Source: Paenibacillus sp. FSL R5-0766 (GTDB taxonomy: Bacteria > Bacillota > Bacilli > Paenibacillales > Paenibacillaceae). From it: a stretch of 64,000 nucleotides of DNA. This document shows, piece after piece, positions 1-9,071 of this stretch. Each line of letters opens with the position of its first letter. Positions within the stretch are counted from its first letter, which is position 1. The notes under the pieces are model-generated. The model was not told the DNA's origin, searched no databases, and saw only the letters and a list, made by a program, of their open reading frames with translations. The translations under genes and the position numbers were made by a program. Location of the stretch: the NCBI RefSeq assembly GCF_037971845.1, contig NZ_CP150227.1, positions 3,410,001 through 3,474,000 on the forward strand, read 5' to 3'.

Positions 1-113
1 GTTAATTTTGTTCATTTAGATGTTTAAGAGATTACAGTACACTGAAAGAACATACAAACGGAACACACTAAACATGAAAATGTGAGGAATTATAATTCGT
101 TGGAGGTTTTAAC

Positions 114-2432
114 GTGAAGACCAAAAATATCTGGTTTAATCAACCTGCTGGAACATGGGAAGAGGCATTGCCTATCGGAAATGGAACTCTTGGAGGCATG
201 ATTTTTGGGAAAACACAGATCGAGAGAATTCAGCTTAATGAAGATAGTCTGTGGTATGGTGGACCGATGCAGCGGAATAATCCTCAAGCACTTGAATCTT
301 TATCTCAGATCAGAAACCTGATTTTTGACGGTAAGATTAGGGAAGCAGAAGAACTCGCAGCAGATACTCTGGTAGGTGTTCCTGACGGGCAAAGACATTA
401 TGAGCCATTAGGGGACTTCTATATCGCTATGGACCACAGTGAACATGAACCGAATGATTATCAAAGACATCTCGATCTGGAACATGGCAAGGTAAACGTG
501 AATTATACCGCAGATCAATCCATTTACAGCCGTGATTATTTTGCCAGCTACCCGGATCAAGTACTCGTTGTTCATCTCAAATCTAGCGTACCTGGAAAGT
601 TAACTTTCTCCACTATTTTTGGCAGGGGAACCGTTCTGCAATCAACATCCTATTCAGATATTCTTAAGCATCCTGTTGGTTTCCAATCCTATCTGGACCG
701 GATCGAGAGGCGTGGAACGAATAACTTGATCATCCGGGGAAGAAGTGGGGGAGAAGAAGGAATCCGATTTTGTTGTGCGATTCGCCTTATATCTGAAGGA
801 GGGCAGGTTCATTATTCAAGCGGTCAGCTTTCTCTGAAGGATGGTAATTCAGCGACTATTCTAATCACGGCGTGCACGGATTTCCGAGTACCCAAGGAAC
901 AACTCGAAGTGGAGTGCCTCCGCAGAATTGATGCTGCTTCCGCAAAGTCATATAGCGAACTGCTCGCCGATTATGTCTCGGACTATCAATCCTTATTCGA
1001 AAAGATGGATATACATCTCGAAGATGAAAATAAAGATGTGATATGTTCCGAACTTCCAATCGATCAGCGCCTTGAGCGGCTTAGAGCTGGTCAGCATGAT
1101 CCGGAACTGATGAGTCTATACTTTCAATTTGGTCGTTATCTGCTTATCTCAAGCAGTCGTCCAGGTTCTTTACCGGCAAACCTTCAAGGGATATGGAATA
1201 AAGACATGCTTCCTGTATGGGATAGCAAATATACGATTAATATTAATACACAGATGAACTACTGGCCTGCAGAAAGCTGCAATCTGTCTGAATGTCACGT
1301 TCCATTGTTTGATTTTATAGATCGACTGCAAGTCCGGGGAAAGGAAACCGCTAGAACCATGTATGGATGCAAGGGGTTCGTTGCTCATCACAATTCGGAT
1401 ATCTGGGCAGACGCTGCTCCGCAGGATGTATGCATGACATCGACGTTTTGGACTATGGGAGGAGCATGGCTTTCATTACATCTATGGGACCACTACGAAT
1501 ACAATAAAGATGTTCAATTTCTCAAAAAAGCTTACGCCACGATGAAAGATGCGGCTATGTTTATTCTGGATTATCTAATCGAGGATCCTTCCGGCAATTG
1601 GGTGATATGTCCTTCGTCCTCACCGGAAAATCGCTATATATTAGATAATGGAGAGTCGGGGGCTTTATGTTTTGGTGCTTCAATGGACAATCAGATTATT
1701 AGAGAACTCTTCACGCGTTGCATTGAAAGTACCCGAATATTGCAAGAAGATCAGGAATTTGGAGAATTACTTCGTAGTGCTTTAACCAAAATACCGGAGA
1801 CCTCCATTGGCAAACATGGCCAGATCCAAGAGTGGAGTAACGATTATGATGAATTGGAACCTGGTCACAGACATATTTCCCATTTATTCGCTTTGCATCC
1901 TGGAACGCAAATTACGTTGCAATCAACGCCTGACCTGGCCAAGGCAGCTCGAGTAACACTCGACAGAAGACTGGAACACGGTGGTGGACACACAGGATGG
2001 AGCAGGGCGTGGATTCTCAACATGTGGGCACGATTAGAGGAGTCGGAACTTGCACACGATAACATCGTGGAACTTCTACGATCCTCCACGTTACCCAATC
2101 TGTTTTGTGACCATCCTCCATTTCAAATTGATGGGAACTTTGGAGGTACTGCAGGTATAGCAGAGATGCTTCTCCAGAGCCATAACGAAGTAATCAGATT
2201 GTTACCTGCTTTGCCGGCAGCGTGGCCAAAAGGATATATTCGTGGTATTCGGGCTCGGGGCGGATTTGAAATAGATCTGGAATGGGAAAATGGTCGTCTG
2301 TTAAATACCAGAATTCGTTCTATTGAAGAAACAAGAGTAACCGTGTCCTATCTGGACCAAAAAATAGAATTAACCTTTCCTGGCCCCAATGCTATGATTG
2401 AACTAAAAGGATACGACTGGAATAATCAATAA
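114..2432 (+). CDS. GH95 alpha-L-fucosidase-like glycoside hydrolase
   Basis: This 772-aa protein is a family 95 glycoside hydrolase, which typically removes alpha-1,2-linked L-fucose (some members act on L-galactose) from oligosaccharides. Family hallmarks are visible: the N-terminal WEEALPIGNGTLGGMIFG segment of the beta-sandwich domain, NLQGIWN and INTQMNYWPAE in the (alpha/alpha)6 barrel (the two Asn that assist the catalytic water), EPGHRHISHLF near the general-acid region, and FQIDGNFGG with the conserved Asp near the C-terminus. Length fits the family. No signal peptide is seen, so it probably acts in the cytoplasm on imported oligosaccharide. The start is GTG, seven bases after GGAGG. 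A strong terminator follows the stop, so it is transcribed alone or last. Fucose specificity is inferred from family only. Confidence 0.88.
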   Translation: MKTKNIWFNQPAGTWEEALPIGNGTLGGMIFGKTQIERIQLNEDSLWYGGPMQRNNPQALESLSQIRNLIFDGKIREAEELAADTLVGVPDGQRHYEPLGDFYIAMDHSEHEPNDYQRHLDLEHGKVNVNYTADQSIYSRDYFASYPDQVLVVHLKSSVPGKLTFSTIFGRGTVLQSTSYSDILKHPVGFQSYLDRIERRGTNNLIIRGRSGGEEGIRFCCAIRLISEGGQVHYSSGQLSLKDGNSATILITACTDFRVPKEQLEVECLRRIDAASAKSYSELLADYVSDYQSLFEKMDIHLEDENKDVICSELPIDQRLERLRAGQHDPELMSLYFQFGRYLLISSSRPGSLPANLQGIWNKDMLPVWDSKYTININTQMNYWPAESCNLSECHVPLFDFIDRLQVRGKETARTMYGCKGFVAHHNSDIWADAAPQDVCMTSTFWTMGGAWLSLHLWDHYEYNKDVQFLKKAYATMKDAAMFILDYLIEDPSGNWVICPSSSPENRYILDNGESGALCFGASMDNQIIRELFTRCIESTRILQEDQEFGELLRSALTKIPETSIGKHGQIQEWSNDYDELEPGHRHISHLFALHPGTQITLQSTPDLAKAARVTLDRRLEHGGGHTGWSRAWILNMWARLEESELAHDNIVELLRSSTLPNLFCDHPPFQIDGNFGGTAGIAEMLLQSHNEVIRLLPALPAAWPKGYIRGIRARGGFEIDLEWENGRLLNTRIRSIEETRVTVSYLDQKIELTFPGPNAMIELKGYDWNNQ

Positions 2433-2449
2433 GAATTTACCGATTACCT

Positions 2450-2498
2450 GAGCGAATACCGGCTGACAAAATTGCCGGGTAAATTCGCTCTTTTTTTT
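2450..2498 (+). terminator. Rho-independent terminator after the GH95 gene
   Basis: The arms GAGCGAAT and ATTCGCTC, extended by an inner ACCGGC/GCCGGGT pairing, are followed by eight T. It lies 18 bp after the GH95 stop. Confidence 0.85.
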
Positions 2499-2549
2499 GC
2501 TGAAATAAGATATAGGCAAAAGTTGGCGTGTTTTTGCTCAATACAATGT

Positions 2550-3401
2550 TTAAAGAAGACTTCTATATTTAACAAATTTACCAGGTGAAGTGCCGACCTG
2601 CTTGGTGAAGCTGCGAATAAAATTGGCATAATCTCCAAAACCGGATTGATAACAGGCCTCTGTAATACTTAAACCTTCGATTAAATAAGATTTCGACAGC
2701 TCTATACGGCGACTAAGAATGTATGCTCGAATCGTGAGTCCGGTATGCTTTTTGAATTGTCGACTAATATAGCTGCTATTCGTGAACATAGCCTCTGACA
2801 ATTGTTGGAGCGTCAGTTGCCTCGTCAGATTACATTCAATGTAATCCATCGTGTTTCGAACTAGTTCAGGCATAATATCCGTTGCAACAAAATCCGTATT
2901 TTGAAAAGTTAGATTTGTTAGAAGGAGTAGCTGTGTAATCAAAATATTCCCCAGAATATCCGCTCCATAGTCACTTGATGAGAGACACTGTTCAAGCTCG
3001 CCAGTTAATTGCAGCACTCGTTGAAGCTCTTCCTCTTCAAGATGTACGATATTACCCTTACCCTTGGGACGGTAGTCGAAACATGCGGATAAGTTGGTGC
3101 TTGAAGTAGACAAGCGGTTCAGATATGACTTTTTCAGATTTATGGTAATTCTCTCATATTCGTTTTTGTCCAAGGCAAAGGAACGGTGCATCTCCTCCGG
3201 GCTAAGAACGAGCAGATCGCCACGTTCCAAATGGTAACAACGGTTCTCAATATAGAAGTTTACATTGCCACGAAGAAATATGTAAAGTTCATATGCATTA
3301 TGTCGATGATAAAACGTTCCCATATTATACGTGGTGGTGCGATGAAGGTACAACAGCTCATTCTGGATTGGATCAAACAGGTATTCTGAAGTCTCATTCA
3401 T
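2550..3401 (-). CDS. AraC family transcriptional regulator
   Basis: The 283-aa protein has an N-terminal cupin-like sugar-sensing domain (about residues 20-100; HRHNAYELYIFLRGN and LERGDLLVLSPEEMH are typical) and a C-terminal AraC double helix-turn-helix (about 180-280, with LTLQQLSEAMFTNSSYISRQFKKHTG and ITEACYQSGFGDYANFIRSFTKQVGTSP-like helices). The frame is open further upstream to 3806, but that part overlaps the divergent gene and lacks regulator-like sequence. The ATG at 3401 follows AGGAGG with a 13-nt spacer. It is divergent from the enzyme-like gene starting at 3561, its likely target. The effector is unknown. Confidence 0.85.
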   Translation of the reverse strand: MNETSEYLFDPIQNELLYLHRTTTYNMGTFYHRHNAYELYIFLRGNVNFYIENRCYHLERGDLLVLSPEEMHRSFALDKNEYERITINLKKSYLNRLSTSSTNLSACFDYRPKGKGNIVHLEEEELQRVLQLTGELEQCLSSSDYGADILGNILITQLLLLTNLTFQNTDFVATDIMPELVRNTMDYIECNLTRQLTLQQLSEAMFTNSSYISRQFKKHTGLTIRAYILSRRIELSKSYLIEGLSITEACYQSGFGDYANFIRSFTKQVGTSPGKFVKYRSLL

Positions 3402-3512
3402 ATCAGATATATGACCTCCTTGTCGTTTCGCGCAATAAATATAGCCGTTTGTGCAATGAAATTGCAGACGTGAACCTATAAAATGTAACCATCCTAGCAT
3501 GATGGATACATA

Positions 3513-3530
3513 ATTGCAAGCGTTTCCACT
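3513..3530 (+). promoter_or_regulatory. cre-like CcpA operator
   Basis: ATTGCAAGCGTTTCCACT fits the cre consensus WWTGNAARCGNWWWCAWW at 16 of 18 positions, with a perfect TGNAARCG half. It lies in the divergent gap between the AraC gene and the start at 3561, where CcpA would repress the downstream gene. This is inferred from the motif only. Confidence 0.6.
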
Positions 3531-3560
3531 CAGGTGTGTACAACGCGATTGGAGGAAAAG

Positions 3561-5543
3561 ATGGATCTGATTTTCACGGCTAGAAGTAAAGTGCAGGACA
3601 CCGTAGAATACACGGCACTGGACAAGCATGCTCTCAAAGCTAGCGTAAAAGTAATAAGCGGAAACGGCAGTGCAGAAGCTCCATGGCAAGCCGACATTCA
3701 GATTTACAACGAGGGACAGAATGCCTGGGCAGGGGTTATTCATGTGGAAATGCCGTTGGACAAACAGAATCCGAGGTTTTTTTTGCCTGCATTTATGTAT
3801 GGCCACAACAGGGGCGAAGCACCCCAGAATGTTCCAAATGAGTTCCCCAGACTAAGGGAGGGCAGTCCTTCTCGCCCTTCATCACCTTGGTGGATGGTCC
3901 GAAGTGATCGTCTGTCTCATCCAGCTGCACTTATCTATGATGAAGGTCGGATTGTTGGTCTAAGCGCAAGTCCCTACTGGATCAATACAGGAAACCAGAA
4001 GCAGCAATGGTATCCAGGAATGGAAGGAACGTTCGTGCAATATGGGGGATTCACATGTTCTATTGAAAAGGGTACGGTCGGATATACGCTGGGATATGAG
4101 AATGCTCCGTTGTTATTTATCAAATCCAGACTTGTCCATGAGCGAGCTGCCCTTGGAGAAAATTGTTTTGAACTTGCTGCAGGTGAATCGATTGGGCTCA
4201 CACTTGAACTATATAACTACGAGTCTGAATCAGAACTGGGCATCAATCCAGCACTGGAAACAATCTATAAGAGGTATCACGAAAAACCAAGAGAAGGAAG
4301 TGACACTCAGACAACGGTAACGGATTTGTCCAATGCCATCTATGAGTATGCCTGGCTTCCGGAGGATCGTCATTACTCTACATTTGTATATGAAGATGCT
4401 GCTGAAACCGGTGGCTACCGATACAACAAAATTATCTCAATCAGTTGGACCAATGGTATGACCATCGCTGCACCAATGCTTATGGCCGCACTGCGCCTGA
4501 ATAATGAGCTCATGCGACAGCAGGCGTTATCCTGTATTACCAATATTATCGAGAATGCCATGAATCCCGAATCCGGACTTCCGTATGACGCTTATCAGGA
4601 TGGGATCTGGAGTGTTAAAGGCTGGTGGTTCGACGGCATGCGTACCCCAGGACATTCCTCTTACCTTGTAGCTCAAGCGATGTTCTACATTCTGAAAAGC
4701 TACGATTATGAGAAGCGCATTCGAAATGTGAGACACGATGATTGGCTTGCTTACGTCAAACAAATACTCGATCGTCTGGAGTGCACGAAGAATACGGATG
4801 GAGAATATCCCACCATTTTGTCAGAGCGTACAGGAGCAGGTCTTGAATATGATGCCTTTAGTGGGGTCTGGTGTCTTGCTGCCAAGGCATATTACTGTTG
4901 GTTAACCCATGATGAATCTTCTCTGGAAGAGCTCAGACGAAGTGAAGCCCACTATTACAACACCTATGTGCAACACATGGAATGTTACGGCGCTCCACTG
5001 GATGCGGACAAGGCAGTGGATTCGGAAGGCATCCTGGCTTACATCAAAGCTGTTCGGTTTCTGCATGCGTTGACCGGTGACGAGCTGTTTCTAGATCACA
5101 TGAGAGATGCAATCAGTTATGAATTCAGCTTCAAATTTTGTTACAACTCACCTATTAAGATTCCGCCACTCAGTACGTTAGGCTGGTCCAGTTCCGGGGG
5201 AAGTGTTACTTCAGTAGCTAATCCGCATATTCATCCCATGTCCAGCAATCTAGTGGATGAGCTATTGTATTATGTTGGACAGCGGGAAGAGAATTATGTT
5301 CGTCAACGTATGATGGATACCATCGGGTGGGGTTGTCAGACCTATAATCGTTATGAACAAGAATTCGGCTATGGCAAAAAAGGATGGATGTCTGAACGCT
5401 TCTGTCATTCGGAAGGACTGGTCACTGAAAAATATGCGGATGGTACGCCAGCCAGCACCTGGTTTTGCCTGATGCCATGGGCCAGTGGATCGATCATCGA
5501 AGGCCTCGTTGGCGACTATTGGGAATATGCGCGACATGAATGA
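3561..5543 (+). CDS. Large enzyme-like protein of unrecognised family, possibly (alpha/alpha)-barrel
   Basis: I do not recognise a named family for this 660-aa protein. The N-terminal ~240 residues look beta-rich, like the beta-sandwich domain of six-hairpin glycosidases. The C-terminal ~400 residues are helical with many aromatic and acidic residues (ISWTNGMTIAAPML, WWFDGMRTPGHSSYL, TLGWSSSGGSVTSVANPHIHPMSSN, GWMSERFCHSEGL), resembling an (alpha/alpha)-barrel active-site cleft. There is no signal peptide, so it is probably cytoplasmic. ATG 3561 follows GGAGG by five bases; an upstream in-frame ATG at 3534 lacks a ribosome binding site. A cre-like site precedes it and a divergent AraC gene adjoins. 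The position between a GH95 gene and a YesMN/importer cluster suggests action on the same oligosaccharide. Glycosidase or lyase activity is inference. Confidence 0.8.
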   Translation: MDLIFTARSKVQDTVEYTALDKHALKASVKVISGNGSAEAPWQADIQIYNEGQNAWAGVIHVEMPLDKQNPRFFLPAFMYGHNRGEAPQNVPNEFPRLREGSPSRPSSPWWMVRSDRLSHPAALIYDEGRIVGLSASPYWINTGNQKQQWYPGMEGTFVQYGGFTCSIEKGTVGYTLGYENAPLLFIKSRLVHERAALGENCFELAAGESIGLTLELYNYESESELGINPALETIYKRYHEKPREGSDTQTTVTDLSNAIYEYAWLPEDRHYSTFVYEDAAETGGYRYNKIISISWTNGMTIAAPMLMAALRLNNELMRQQALSCITNIIENAMNPESGLPYDAYQDGIWSVKGWWFDGMRTPGHSSYLVAQAMFYILKSYDYEKRIRNVRHDDWLAYVKQILDRLECTKNTDGEYPTILSERTGAGLEYDAFSGVWCLAAKAYYCWLTHDESSLEELRRSEAHYYNTYVQHMECYGAPLDADKAVDSEGILAYIKAVRFLHALTGDELFLDHMRDAISYEFSFKFCYNSPIKIPPLSTLGWSSSGGSVTSVANPHIHPMSSNLVDELLYYVGQREENYVRQRMMDTIGWGCQTYNRYEQEFGYGKKGWMSERFCHSEGLVTEKYADGTPASTWFCLMPWASGSIIEGLVGDYWEYARHE

Positions 5544-5642
5544 ATTGCAATAACTATAAAAGTCACCATATTAGATTCATTCCGCCGATAGGGAGAGATG
5601 CTACCGGCGGTTTATTTTCGTTGGAGGAAAGGGGACACACGG

Positions 5643-7229
5643 ATGTTAAAAGTATTACTGGTAGATGACGAGATGTATGTACGAAAGGGACTGTATGAAC
5701 TCATAGATTGGATGGATCTTAATATGGAGATTATCGGAGAGGCAGAGAACGGTGCAGAGGCATTAAATCTGATTGAAAGCCTGCAACCAGACGTGATTAT
5801 AACAGATATCCGCATGCCAATCCTGGATGGATTGGAACTGATACGTGCCGTAGAGAAAATGCCACTTCTGGAACCTGTGTTCATTATCATCAGTGGTTAT
5901 CATGACTTCAAATATGCACAGCAGGCAATCAGGTACGGTGTTCATGACTATATCCTGAAGCCTATTGATGATGAAGAACTGACGACGACGTTGCAGAAGT
6001 CGGCTAATCTGATTTGCAATAAAAGAAAACATATTTTTTTGGCTGAGGGACAGGCCAGTAACATCATGCTGGAGGATGTGATCAAAGGCCATGTACAGAA
6101 GGAGGATGAACACCGATATGCCGAGATGCTTGGGATCAATCGTAACTCCAGTCTGCTCATGACTTTGATTGAACTTCAGACCGGATTAGATGAAATTAAA
6201 ATTACCATTGAACAGCTACGTGAAGCAGTACATTCTCTGGAGAGTAATTTATGCAAAATGTTCATCAGTGAGCAACAACGTGGCACGTTTGCATTATTAC
6301 TGTTGTGGCCTGATCATCATCAAGGGGGTCCGGCGTTACAGGATAAACTGCACAATATTCATATAACACTGAGCAAAAGGTTTAACCTGGATATCGGTCT
6401 TTACGCAGGAACACTCGTCAAAGAAATTGGTGATGTCCCACAATCCCTTATGGCGGCTGAAGAAGCAGCCAAGCATAAATATGCTGAAACTGGTGGTGTC
6501 GTACGTTATACGGAGATCAAGGACAAACCGCTGTTTGTTTTCAATGTATACCAGGACGAGGTGGATCACTTAATTTTGAGCCTGGAAGAGGGGAATAGAC
6601 CTGCGTACCACAAGATTGTAGAAGAGAAATTCAAATTGTTTCATATGAATCGATTTTCTCCTCAAGCTGTATCGGGTTCTCTTTTGCGTTATATAACGGG
6701 TATTCTCGCTGTAGTCAACGAAATGGGTGGTAATGATGAAGGGTTGCAGCAGCTGAAAGAGCTAGCACAACAAAGTCATGAAGGTTGGAATTTACGACTA
6801 ATGAAAAATGCTTTTCTCACCGCGCTGGAGGAAGCCGAGGATTATGTCTCTCATCTGCGGATGGAACGATCCAAAGGAGATATCAGCAAGATCAAACGAT
6901 ATATTGATGCAAATTATACCGAGAACATCAATCTCAAAAGCATTGCTGCACTCTTCTACATGAATCCCGTTTATCTTGGGCGATTATTCCGCAAAAGCTA
7001 CAATCAATATTTCAATGACTATCTGCTGAACCTGCGGATTCATGAGGCGAAGAAGTTATTGCGCCAGACGGATCTGAGAATGTACGAGGTTGCTGCACGC
7101 GTAGGATTTCAGAATGCGGATTATTTTGTAACCCAGTTTGAGAAACTTGTTAAGTTATCGCCTACAGAATATCGCAATCTCCTTATGGGAAATGAGCAGC
7201 GAGGTGCACAATGCCAAGATGGAACCTGA
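5643..7229 (+). CDS. Response regulator, YesN/AraC type
   Basis: This 528-aa cytoplasmic regulator pairs with the kinase encoded next. An N-terminal receiver domain (residues 1-120) has the acidic pair D8/D9, phospho-acceptor D55 in IITDIRMP and K in YILKPIDDEEL. A ~280-residue middle region of YesN type follows, and the C-terminus is an AraC helix-turn-helix (about 425-525; FYMNPVYLGRLFRKSYNQYF and AARVGFQNADYFVTQFEKLV). The ATG at 5643 is preceded by GGAGGAAAGGGG; an earlier in-frame ATG at 5598 lacks a ribosome binding site. The stop lies inside the kinase gene (19-nt overlap). By analogy it activates the downstream binding-protein and permease genes. Confidence 0.9.
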   Translation: MLKVLLVDDEMYVRKGLYELIDWMDLNMEIIGEAENGAEALNLIESLQPDVIITDIRMPILDGLELIRAVEKMPLLEPVFIIISGYHDFKYAQQAIRYGVHDYILKPIDDEELTTTLQKSANLICNKRKHIFLAEGQASNIMLEDVIKGHVQKEDEHRYAEMLGINRNSSLLMTLIELQTGLDEIKITIEQLREAVHSLESNLCKMFISEQQRGTFALLLLWPDHHQGGPALQDKLHNIHITLSKRFNLDIGLYAGTLVKEIGDVPQSLMAAEEAAKHKYAETGGVVRYTEIKDKPLFVFNVYQDEVDHLILSLEEGNRPAYHKIVEEKFKLFHMNRFSPQAVSGSLLRYITGILAVVNEMGGNDEGLQQLKELAQQSHEGWNLRLMKNAFLTALEEAEDYVSHLRMERSKGDISKIKRYIDANYTENINLKSIAALFYMNPVYLGRLFRKSYNQYFNDYLLNLRIHEAKKLLRQTDLRMYEVAARVGFQNADYFVTQFEKLVKLSPTEYRNLLMGNEQRGAQCQDGT

Positions 7230-8950
7230 ATTACATGAAGCTTCGAGATAAACTACTACTGATGTATGTCCTGTCCGTGTTTATTCCCATCGTTGTTACC
7301 AATGTGGTGTTCTATAATGTCACATCCACCAATATTCGTAGTCAGAAAACTCGTGATGCCGGCATGGCACTGAACAATCTGAAGAACGACCTGCGGGTAA
7401 CCATTGATCAGGGCGTCGGTCTCTCTTATTCGTTATATACTGACCCTGTATTCAATGACACCATCTCCCGTTCATTTCAAAGTCATTTTGAGTATATTGA
7501 CGCTTATAATTCCTATCTAAAAGGGAAATTCTCCGGTCAAATGAATCAGGGAATTCGCTGGTATCAAGTGTATACCGATAATTCTACCATTTTATCTTCC
7601 GGTTATATTGATCGTTTAACTGACGATGTCCGCAACTCGGACTGGTACGTTCAATTTCAGGCGTACTCCGCCCCTTATCCGGCACTGATCTCATCGGATC
7701 AGATGTTAAGTCTGGTTCAAAGGCTCGACAATCTGGACACTGGGGGGAGAGAGCAGTTACTTAAAATTGACCTGAATATGGATATGATCAAGCAGTATTT
7801 TCACAACAGCGGATTTGATGGAAAAGTGTATCTTCTTGATCCGGGGGGACATATCCAATTTTCAAATGATCCTACAGCAGAAGAAGCTCAGACAGAGAAA
7901 CGTTACAGCGAAATCCAGTTTCCGAACAAAATGATTCCCTTTGAAAATACGTATACAGGTATTAACTATCTGGAAGGGTGGTCCCTGCATGGAGTGATGG
8001 ATGAAGAAATTGTGCTGAAGGAGGTGCGGAAGTCCCGTTCCTTCGTCGTATGGCTGGCTTGCATTAATTTTGTCCTGCCTTCTATTATTATCGCGGCTAT
8101 GTCCAGATCCATCCATGTCAGGCTGGTGCGCATTCTGAAACATATGAAAAAAGTAAAAACACAGAATTTCCAGACGATTCCGCCTGAAGATGCAAGAGAT
8201 GAAATAGGTCAACTCACGATGGAATTTAATCGAATGACCGAGACGATCCATAACCTGATTCATGAGGTATATCTCGCCGACATCCAAAAGAAAGACCTGG
8301 AGTTAAAGCAGCAGCAAGCACAGCTTCATGCGCTCCATAGTCAGATCAACCCACATTTTTTGTTTAATACGCTGGAGTCGGTACGTATGCGGAGCCTCAT
8401 CAAAGGCGAGAAAGAGACTGCCAAAATCGTGCATAACATGGCCAAGATGTTTCGCAAGTCGATTAGTTGGAATCAGAATGATGTGACAGTGAAGGAAGAA
8501 TTGGAACTCATTGAGAGTTTTTTGCAAATTCAAAAATACCGCTTTGGAGAAAAACTCCAATATACCATTGAGGCAGATCCTGCGGTACTGATGTACCGAA
8601 TCCCCAAGATGGTTATCCTTCCCTTTGTTGAAAATGCAAGTATTCATGGAATTGAGTCATCTCCGGGTGTAGGCATCATTCAACTCTTTGTTTCAATGGA
8701 AAATGACCAGCTCCATATCAGACTAACGGATAACGGTATAGGGATGTCTCAAGCAAAATTGGAAGAGTTGTTAAGTTACCTGGATCAAAACACCGATATG
8801 GGAGAGCATGTTGGCATGAAAAATGCGTATAGTCGCTTAAAACTTTGTTATAAAAATCACTTTACATTCGACATCCAGACATGGGAAGGAGAAGGTACGC
8901 GTATCCAAATTAAGCTTCCACTTGAACCATCAGCCATGCCAGGCGACTAA
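7211..8950 (+). CDS. Sensor histidine kinase, YesM family
   Basis: The 579-aa membrane kinase has an N-terminal transmembrane segment (about residues 14-34), an extracellular sensor region to about 275, a second membrane segment (FVVWLACINFVLPSIIIAAMS), a HAMP linker, a His_kinase domain with INPHFLFNTLES (phospho-acceptor H382) and a HATPase_c domain (PFVENASIHGIE, DNGIGM). This is the layout of YesM-type sugar sensors that work with AraC-type response regulators. It overlaps the regulator gene by 19 nt, indicating translational coupling. Its signal is probably a saccharide presented with one of the lipoproteins encoded downstream, which is inference. Confidence 0.9.
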   Translation: MPRWNLNYMKLRDKLLLMYVLSVFIPIVVTNVVFYNVTSTNIRSQKTRDAGMALNNLKNDLRVTIDQGVGLSYSLYTDPVFNDTISRSFQSHFEYIDAYNSYLKGKFSGQMNQGIRWYQVYTDNSTILSSGYIDRLTDDVRNSDWYVQFQAYSAPYPALISSDQMLSLVQRLDNLDTGGREQLLKIDLNMDMIKQYFHNSGFDGKVYLLDPGGHIQFSNDPTAEEAQTEKRYSEIQFPNKMIPFENTYTGINYLEGWSLHGVMDEEIVLKEVRKSRSFVVWLACINFVLPSIIIAAMSRSIHVRLVRILKHMKKVKTQNFQTIPPEDARDEIGQLTMEFNRMTETIHNLIHEVYLADIQKKDLELKQQQAQLHALHSQINPHFLFNTLESVRMRSLIKGEKETAKIVHNMAKMFRKSISWNQNDVTVKEELELIESFLQIQKYRFGEKLQYTIEADPAVLMYRIPKMVILPFVENASIHGIESSPGVGIIQLFVSMENDQLHIRLTDNGIGMSQAKLEELLSYLDQNTDMGEHVGMKNAYSRLKLCYKNHFTFDIQTWEGEGTRIQIKLPLEPSAMPGD

Positions 8951-8990
8951 ATACGAGGGATATACTTTTCAAAGTAGGAGGTACACTTTC

Positions 8991-9026
8991 ATGGGTAACT
9001 TTGAAAGCGCTATCTTGATATATTGA
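8991..9026 (+). CDS. Possible 11-codon leader peptide before the binding-protein gene
   Basis: An ATG at 8991 follows a perfect AGGAGG (8976-8981) by nine bases and opens an 11-codon frame ending in TGA: MGNFESAILIY. It lies between the kinase gene and the first solute-binding protein gene, and a cre-like motif sits inside it. A Shine-Dalgarno this good in a non-coding gap is unusual. The frame is very short, and nothing but its ribosome binding site supports translation. Confidence 0.3.
   Translation: MGNFESAILIY
9000..9017 (+). promoter_or_regulatory. cre-like CcpA operator before the importer genes
   Basis: TTTGAAAGCGCTATCTTG matches WWTGNAARCGNWWWCAWW at 16 of 18 positions, including the whole TGNAARCG half. 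It lies about 55 bp before the first binding-protein gene. CcpA control would suit a sugar importer. Confidence 0.5.
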
Positions 9027-9071
9027 GAAGGCTTAAAGACACAAACAATACTTTAAGGGGGCATTTGCTAC

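Noticed and set aside
3402..3806. N-terminal extension of the AraC gene to an upstream ATG.
   Set aside because: It would overlap the divergent gene at 3561 and adds sequence unlike any AraC protein. An ATG with AGGAGG lies at 3401.
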